Positions 56,102-60,756 of a stretch of 60,756 nt of DNA are shown in pieces. How positions within the stretch are numbered: the stretch's first letter is position 1; each line of letters opens with the position of its first letter. Source of the DNA: Lachnospiraceae bacterium (GTDB lineage Bacteria; Bacillota; Clostridia; Lachnospirales; Lachnospiraceae); the NCBI GenBank assembly GCA_022764465.1, contig JALERL010000009.1, forward strand, positions 1-60,756. The letters are read 5' to 3'. A program made the position numbers and the translations under genes. The notes under the pieces are model-generated. The model had not been told where the DNA came from and did not search any database. It saw only the letters and a program-made list of their open reading frames with translations.

Positions 56102-56707
56102 TTATTGCCCTGTTTCCTCCAAAATCCCAACTGCCTGTTTTGCCAGCCGGTCTGCTTCTTCATTTCCTTCTACGCCTGAGTGGCCCTTTACCTTGCAAAA
56201 TGCGATCTCTATCTGATCACGTACACTCTGTACATAGTCATAATAAGCGATCGTTCCCTTTTTATTCCGTTTCCAGAGACCTTTTGCCCACATCTCAATT
56301 CCCATATAATCGTAATAGATCGTAATCTGTGGAAGTCCAAGTTCGATTGCCTTCTCAATGGCAGCCATACTGCCAAGAACTTCTCCAGCAACATTACGCA
56401 TCGATGCCATTTCTGCATCTGCACCGGAACCACTCAGATATTCCTTTTGACCATCGTGTAACACAAAGCCTCCATAGCCATAAACTGCGGTTACACTGTT
56501 AAAAGAACCATCTACATATGCAACTGCTCCCTGCGGATCTTCTTTACATTCGGACGCTTCTCCTATATATGTCTTTGCTTCCTCTAGTGTCAGAAAGCTC
56601 TTATACTGTGCACCGGAATATCCATCCACCATCGCCTTGCATTCAGCCCAGCTCTGGTAAATTCCGGCCTGCTTTCCTTTCCTTACCGCGTAATACTTCT
56701 TTGCCAC
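56102..56707 (-). CDS. rnhA: Ribonuclease HI with viroplasmin-like N-terminus
   Basis: A 201-residue protein: an N-terminal hybrid-binding (caulimovirus viroplasmin-like) domain (AKKYYAVRKGKQAGIYQSW, FLTLEEAKTYIG) and a C-terminal RNase H domain with AYVDGSFN, KGHSGVEGNEEAD and acidic catalytic residues. It degrades RNA in RNA-DNA hybrids. The preferred start is GTG 56707 with AAGGAG six bases upstream; the ATG at 56725 overlaps that site. It heads a seven-gene co-directional run ending with the PrsA-like gene. Confidence 0.93.
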   Translation of the reverse strand: MAKKYYAVRKGKQAGIYQSWAECKAMVDGYSGAQYKSFLTLEEAKTYIGEASECKEDPQGAVAYVDGSFNSVTAVYGYGGFVLHDGQKEYLSGSGADAEMASMRNVAGEVLGSMAAIEKAIELGLPQITIYYDYMGIEMWAKGLWKRNKKGTIAYYDYVQSVRDQIEIAFCKVKGHSGVEGNEEADRLAKQAVGILEETGQ

Positions 56708-56735
56708 AAAATTCTCCTTTTCCATACCTTTATCT

Positions 56736-56783
56736 GAGAAATCCGCACACCACCAGACTGCTATTGTGATATGCGGATTTCTC
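56736..56783 (-). promoter_or_regulatory. Long perfect hairpin between the LytTR gene and rnhA
   Basis: GAGAAATCCGCA (56736-56747) and TGCGGATTTCTC (56772-56783) are perfect 12-base inverted arms with a 24-nt loop. There is no T-run on either side, so it is not a usual terminator. It sits 12 nt after the LytTR stop and about 30 nt before the rnhA start. Confidence 0.6.
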
Positions 56784-56794
56784 CTGACTTCTCT

Positions 56795-57547
56795 TTAACT
56801 GATACTCTCTGTCATCTTATCGATACTCTTTTCTAATTCTTCCATGCGATACTGGTCAAAACACTCCACTAATTCCTTTCTCCCATTCTTACGGATCGGA
56901 ATATGCTCGTTACTGAGGGTGATAAACTCAGTACCATTGCATCCGACAATATGACGCATATTGATCAGAAAACTCTTATGGCATCTTAAAAATGTATCAT
57001 CATTCAGACGCTGTTCCATCTCGTCAAGCTTCCCGTAGACCTTCACTTTTTCCTGACTGATCGTATGAAAATACAAAATCTTGTTATCCGATTCCACACA
57101 GATAATATCCTTATGGAACAACTGCTTGTTTCTCCGCTGCACCTTCAGCATAATCGTCCGGTTATGATACTCCGGATACTTCTGTAAAAAATAATCAATG
57201 ATCGCACTGATCCGGAATGCATCATATGGCTTAAGCAGATATCCCATCGCATGCACCTCATGTGCTTCGATCGCAAATTCCCGGTTTGCCGTACAAAAGA
57301 CAATCTCACTTTTTGCATCTAATTCATGCAACAGCTTCGTTGTCTCGATACCGTTTAACCGCTCCATTACGATGTCCATAAACACAAGCTGATAACGCTT
57401 CTTCGGGAATGCGCGTACCAGATCCTCCCCATCCGCATACGCATCCATCGTTGTCTGAAGTCCCTTTGCACGGACGATATGACTGATGATTCCAAGCAGG
57501 ATCCTGCGCTCTACTTCATTATCTTCACAAACTGCAATATTAAACAT
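56795..57547 (-). CDS. LytTR-family response regulator
   Basis: A 250-residue regulator: receiver domain with FMDIVMERLNG (phospho-acceptor D58) and an AgrA/ComE-type LytTR DNA-binding domain (about 130-235, NKILYFHT, DDTFLRCHKSFLINMRHIV, in parts). No histidine kinase gene is adjacent, so it is an orphan here. Such regulators usually control peptide signalling, bacteriocin or virulence genes through imperfect direct repeats. GGATAGTG-like sequence precedes the start; the ribosome binding site is GGAGAAGG. Confidence 0.93.
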   Translation of the reverse strand: MFNIAVCEDNEVERRILLGIISHIVRAKGLQTTMDAYADGEDLVRAFPKKRYQLVFMDIVMERLNGIETTKLLHELDAKSEIVFCTANREFAIEAHEVHAMGYLLKPYDAFRISAIIDYFLQKYPEYHNRTIMLKVQRRNKQLFHKDIICVESDNKILYFHTISQEKVKVYGKLDEMEQRLNDDTFLRCHKSFLINMRHIVGCNGTEFITLSNEHIPIRKNGRKELVECFDQYRMEELEKSIDKMTESIS

Positions 57548-57638
57548 TCCACTATCCTTCTCCTATGTTTTACTCTATGTCCATCCCCCTTAGACATTCT
57601 CATACTAGCATACCATATTTTTCATCTTTCGTATATGC

Positions 57639-58811
57639 TTATTTTCCCTTTCCATCCTCTTTTACATGCTCCATAACAAGCTGGTAAAAGGTCGGTTTCA
57701 GTGAAAATTCCGTCATCATCCGTTCGACCTCAGAAAGCCGTGCCTGCCTTAATTCCCTTTTCACGATTGGCTTACGGATTGCACGGATCAGGATATTTTT
57801 CGGGGTATGTGAAAGATCCACAAACTCTAAAAGCTGTGTCTTATAGCCACTGTACTCTAACAGATTCGCACGGATCGCATCCGTAGTCAGTGCCGCAAAA
57901 CGCTCCTTGATGATTCCATAACGTGTCATAAGGGAAAAATCCTCACTGTTCATCTGCTTGTTTAACTCATGCTGACAGCAAGGAACGGAAAAGATCATCT
58001 TTGCCTTCCAGCAGATCGCATTATACAGGGCATAATCCGTTGCCGTATCACAGGCATGCAGCGTCAGCACCATATCCACATCAAACGGTGTCTGATATCC
58101 GTTGATGTCCCCTAATTCAAAACGCAGTCCGCTATAGCCGTACCGTTTTGCCGCCTCGTTACATTTTTCGATCACATCTGCCTTCAGATCTAAGCCGATC
58201 ATCTGTACCGGGATCTTACGGATATAGGTAAAGTAATAATATACGATAAAGGTCAGATACGACTTGCCACAGCCAAAGTCGATGATATGATACTCCTCTA
58301 ATGGATGCTCTCTTACTGCATCATCGATCAGCTCTAAAAAGCGGTTGATCTGCTTAAACTTATCGTACATCGTACGGACGATCTTACCTTCCTTCGTAAA
58401 GATTCCCATATCTACAAGCGGTTCAATCACACTGCCTTCTTCGATCAGATAATTCTTTTCCCGATTATTTGCTATGTGTACCTTGACCGCTTCCTTTAAC
58501 TTATTTTTGCCAAGCAGAACTTTTCCCTTTTTCGATACCTTCATGGAATACTGCATGGTGTCCGTAAAAAGGTCAATCTGATGGTAACCCTGTCCTATAT
58601 ATTCCTTGCAGACAGCTTCTAAAGAGATGGCCGCTACATTCTCGTGAAACACCTGTTTTTCCGTATACTTCTCGATCTGAAAGCCCTGCTCCTTTGCTAA
58701 GATGCAGATCTTGCGATATGCTACCTGTGCACCCTTGGGATTGCTGCAGACGATCTTACGGATGTCATCTGTATGTATATTTTTCGTTAGTTCTAATATT
58801 GCCTGTTCCAT
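57639..58811 (-). CDS. SAM-dependent methyltransferase, class I
   Basis: A 390-residue protein. Motif I is IIDFGCGKSYLTFIV (about residue 177), motif II-like LDLKADVIEKC, and the acidic/aromatic motif VLTLHACDTATDYAL. The HACDTATD element points to the Methyltransf_32/TRM13-GSTCD-like group, where RNA substrates are suspected. The N-terminal 150 residues are a separate domain (KICILAKEQGFQIEKY, HIANNREKNYLIEEG). No partner gene suggests the substrate. The ribosome binding site before ATG 58811 is weak. Confidence 0.87.
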   Translation of the reverse strand: MEQAILELTKNIHTDDIRKIVCSNPKGAQVAYRKICILAKEQGFQIEKYTEKQVFHENVAAISLEAVCKEYIGQGYHQIDLFTDTMQYSMKVSKKGKVLLGKNKLKEAVKVHIANNREKNYLIEEGSVIEPLVDMGIFTKEGKIVRTMYDKFKQINRFLELIDDAVREHPLEEYHIIDFGCGKSYLTFIVYYYFTYIRKIPVQMIGLDLKADVIEKCNEAAKRYGYSGLRFELGDINGYQTPFDVDMVLTLHACDTATDYALYNAICWKAKMIFSVPCCQHELNKQMNSEDFSLMTRYGIIKERFAALTTDAIRANLLEYSGYKTQLLEFVDLSHTPKNILIRAIRKPIVKRELRQARLSEVERMMTEFSLKPTFYQLVMEHVKEDGKGK

Positions 58812-58879
58812 AATTCTCCTGTTTTAAATAACTTCTATTGTATTGCGTCACTTGCAGTGCCGGCTCAAAAATGCGTTGA

Positions 58880-59365
58880 TCACTCATTCAGATACTCAAA
58901 TGCGAGGCGTGGACTGTGATCCTGCACATAGACGATCCCGCATGGTTCAAATCCATGACTTACGATCAGCTTCTGCATGACTGTATTGTCTGCATGGGTA
59001 TCAATCCGAAGGTGGTTGCAGCGTTTCTTTGCAAATTCAATGCTTTGGTGAAAAATCCCACGCTCTTTTCCATCGGATGCGATCCTGTGGATCACACCAT
59101 ATGCTTCCGTAGACTTCCAAGCACCCTGCTCTATGATCTTATAATTCGGATCTTCTCCAACAAAAAAGACAAATACTCCATGGATGCCGGTATCTGTCTC
59201 ATGTACATATAACTGTTCCTTCTCCATATCAGACAGGAGCAGTTCCTGACCCGGATAACCATCCTTCCACTGTGTCGGGTTCCCATGTTCCTTCATAAAA
59301 GTACGGGCAGATGCATATATTTCTAAGATCTGTGGGAGATCTTCCTTCCCTGCATGACGTATCAT
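58880..59365 (-). CDS. GNAT-family acetyltransferase
   Basis: A 161-residue GNAT protein starting MIRHAGKEDLPQILEIY with AAGGAG six bases before ATG 59365. The acetyl-CoA region differs from the canonical R/Q-x-x-G-x-G/A loop; ASDGKERGIFHQSIEFAKK occupies it, followed by HLRIDTHADNTVMQKL and a HGFEPCGIVY end. The extension of the frame to 59533 overlaps the terminator at 59480-59507 and is not coding. Substrate unknown. Confidence 0.85.
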   Translation of the reverse strand: MIRHAGKEDLPQILEIYASARTFMKEHGNPTQWKDGYPGQELLLSDMEKEQLYVHETDTGIHGVFVFFVGEDPNYKIIEQGAWKSTEAYGVIHRIASDGKERGIFHQSIEFAKKRCNHLRIDTHADNTVMQKLIVSHGFEPCGIVYVQDHSPRLAFEYLNE

Positions 59366-59479
59366 AAAATTCTCCTTTTCGTACTGCTTATCGCATCTAT
59401 TGTAATACAAAGCCGGCGGTAAGACAACAAATTGTGCAGCAAACATAAATCGGGTGTCATAAGATGCTTTCAAAACAGC

Positions 59480-59507
59480 AAAAAGAGAAAGCAACAACTG
59501 CTTTCTC
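59480..59507 (-). terminator. Terminator after the zinc-ribbon gene
   Basis: On the minus strand GAGAAAGCA and TGCTTTCTC-type arms (GAGAAAGC/GCTTTCTC) with loop AGTTGTT are followed by five T. It lies 36 nt after the zinc-ribbon stop. Confidence 0.8.
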
Positions 59508-59542
59508 CCCCTCTTTTCCTTGTTCGTATTCATCTTTATACT

Positions 59543-59881
59543 TTATACAAAATCTCTTCCGCATCCCTTGCAGTTTTTTGCATAGGGTGCGTTGTGTTCT
59601 CCACAGTCCGGGCAGTACCAGCTTCCGTCTTCCTTCGGTGTCACCTTTGCAAGATCAGGAATCGTAGATACCTTGCCAAACTCCCGCTCTGCCACATTTT
59701 CATTACTCATACAGGCAAGCGGTGCGAGGGAACTTCCCTTCATGTTAAAGCCGGCCCACAGTCTGGCATTCTTATCATGTACACCCTTTCCTGCCTTCTT
59801 CTGTGTCAGCTTCTCGCCACAGTTCTGACAATAGGTTACATTATCTTCGTACTGCTTTTTACATTTGCTGCATTCGCGCAT
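59543..59881 (-). CDS. Double zinc-ribbon protein
   Basis: A 112-residue protein with an N-terminal ribbon (CSKCKKQYEDNVTYCQNCG, C-x2-C...C-x2-C) and a C-terminal ribbon (CPDCGEHNAPYAKNCKGCG) joined by about 60 residues with no recognised fold. It has no membrane helix. Zinc-ribbon pairs are common in RNA- or protein-binding adaptors and in proteins of unknown role; none can be assigned here. It is followed by its own terminator. Confidence 0.82.
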   Translation of the reverse strand: MRECSKCKKQYEDNVTYCQNCGEKLTQKKAGKGVHDKNARLWAGFNMKGSSLAPLACMSNENVAEREFGKVSTIPDLAKVTPKEDGSWYCPDCGEHNAPYAKNCKGCGRDFV

Positions 59882-60068
59882 ATTTTCACACTCTCCCTCT
59901 TATCATCTGTCTGCCCTGAGCTGCCCGGCAGCCTTTCTGTCTCCATGTTCTAAACAAAATTATACCTGTTTCGAGGTGATAAGCAAGAATGTTTTCGTAT
60001 TTTTTCGTTATTCTATCTTTTGAACAAATCGCTGTCTCTCAAATTAGGCACAATGCCGGATGTATCTG

Positions 60069-60653
60069 CTATTGTTCTTTCCTGAGTTCCGGGAATGGCA
60101 GAACCGGTCTTTGTCCCTTTTCATGCTCCCCGATATGCTTCTCCATCCAGACCATATCATACCAGGTATCGAACTTATAGCCACAGGAATGAAAATGTCC
60201 TGCGACCTGATAGCCCATCCGTTCATGGAATGCGATACTTCCGGATGTCAGATGTGCATCCTCCCGCTTCGGATATGCGATACAGGCATTCAGGTTCAGG
60301 ATGCCCTGCTTTTTTAAGATCTCTTCTAACTTCTCATACAGCAGATGACCGATCCCCTGTTTTCTGTCATCCATCCGCACATAGATCGATGTTTCTACTG
60401 CCCAGTCATAGGCCGCCCGTTCATGGAACGGTCCGACGTATGCATACCCAAAGATTTTTCCATCCTGTTCGTATACCAGATAAGGATATCGCGCTAACAC
60501 TGTTTCGATCCGGTGCCGGAATTCTTCCACCGATGGCACCTCATATTCAAATGTGATCGCTGTCTGTTCCACATAGGGACGATAAATTTCTAATAACTGC
60601 GCCGCATCTTCAACCGTTGCGACACGGATGATTCCTTTTTCTGCTTCACTCAT
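60069..60653 (-). CDS. GNAT acetyltransferase, phosphinothricin/YncA type
   Basis: A 194-residue GNAT. IRVATVEDAAQLLEIYRPYV, ITFEYEVPS, GYAYVGPFHERAAYDW and the acetyl-CoA loop DRKQGIGHLLYEKL are typical of the phosphinothricin N-acetyltransferase-like (Pat/YncA/MnaT) group, which acetylate amino-acid analogues such as methionine sulfone. HERMGYQVAGHFHSCGYKFDTWYDMVWME (in parts: HERMGYQVAGHF, DTWYDMVWME) closes it. The ATG overlaps the stop of the gene upstream by ATGA, so it is the second gene of a unit. It need not confer resistance. Confidence 0.9.
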   Translation of the reverse strand: MSEAEKGIIRVATVEDAAQLLEIYRPYVEQTAITFEYEVPSVEEFRHRIETVLARYPYLVYEQDGKIFGYAYVGPFHERAAYDWAVETSIYVRMDDRKQGIGHLLYEKLEEILKKQGILNLNACIAYPKREDAHLTSGSIAFHERMGYQVAGHFHSCGYKFDTWYDMVWMEKHIGEHEKGQRPVLPFPELRKEQ

Positions 60654-60756
60654 TGCTCTTTTCTCCTGCCTGTTTTTCTGCCGTCTTCTCTAAAAAGCAG
60701 CCTTTTTCATGGGAATAGATCACTCCGACTGCCTGTAAATACGAATAGATGATCGT
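60650..60756 (-). CDS. C-terminal end of an unidentified gene
   Basis: The last 35 residues (ending AVGVIYSHEKGCFLEK, then a Lys/Glu-rich KTAEKQAGEKSNE) of a gene that enters from the right edge. Its TGA at 60652-60650 overlaps the ATG of the acetyltransferase gene, which argues that it is real and translationally coupled. Too little is present to name it. Confidence 0.6.

Noticed and set aside
59366-59533. Longer start for the GNAT gene at 58880
   Set aside because: The extension runs through the terminator hairpin at 59480-59507, and AAGGAG precedes ATG 59365.
60069-60653. Antibiotic or herbicide resistance gene
   Set aside because: Similarity to phosphinothricin acetyltransferases is shared by many housekeeping YncA-type enzymes; nothing nearby suggests a resistance island.

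Overview
The window looks like the chromosome of a low-to-mid GC, anaerobic, spore-forming Firmicute, most probably a member of the Lachnospiraceae (Clostridia). The evidence is the spoIIIA operon, gpr-spoIIP and a GerMN lipoprotein (endosporulation), AddAB instead of RecBCD, a DUF2225 protein, a 1418-residue acyl-CoA dehydratase activase fusion, consistently AGGAGG-type ribosome binding sites and TTGACA/TATAAT promoters. The species cannot be fixed from the sequence alone. No rRNA, tRNA, CRISPR array, prophage or transposase gene was seen. Nearly all genes lie on the minus strand; the plus-strand exceptions are rpsT, argG, the activase fusion and htpG.

Layout (minus strand read right to left). 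1-2913: spoIIIAA-AE (AE runs off the left edge), preceded by a chain of hairpins that closes the upstream rpsU unit. 3276-6543: rpsU, alaS and a 49-residue membrane peptide sharing the alaS promoter. 6545-9443: purine salvage set pnp, MTA/SAH-deaminase-like amidohydrolase and metallo-hydrolase. 9517-14935: MBOAT acyltransferase, SGNH hydrolase, lepA, hemW. 15045-17488: gpr-spoIIP, where the spoIIP start appears shifted out of frame. 17555-18994: rpsT (+) facing holA (-). 19029-19330: a 300-bp imperfect inverted-repeat element with no gene. 19348-25575: comEA, response regulator, histidine kinase, GerMN lipoprotein, comEC. 25768-32379: arginine biosynthesis, argC-GNAT-argJ-argB-argD (-) divergent from argG (+), with ArgR-box-like palindromes over the promoters.

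32489-37463: glnS, DUF2225 protein and MocR regulator, plus a separate rhomboid-like protein. 37712-41968: the activase/dehydratase-like fusion (+). 42018-43517: a secreted, probably wall-anchored protein with a duplicated module and a Pro-rich stalk. 43664-45884: htpG behind a perfect CIRCE operator. 45955-56707: a tightly packed seven-gene run, RNase H, LacI regulator, addB, addA, maf, small acidic protein, PrsA-like foldase. 56795-60756: an orphan LytTR regulator, a methyltransferase, two GNAT acetyltransferases, a double zinc-ribbon protein and the end of an unknown gene.

Most of the content is core genome. The less-explained items are the 300-bp inverted-repeat element, a 30-nt palindrome present twice (28/30 identical) 39 kb apart, the spoIIP frame problem, the competence/two-component/GerMN cluster, the arg-operon acetyltransferase and the surface protein. 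No convincing new multi-gene defence or metabolic system was found.
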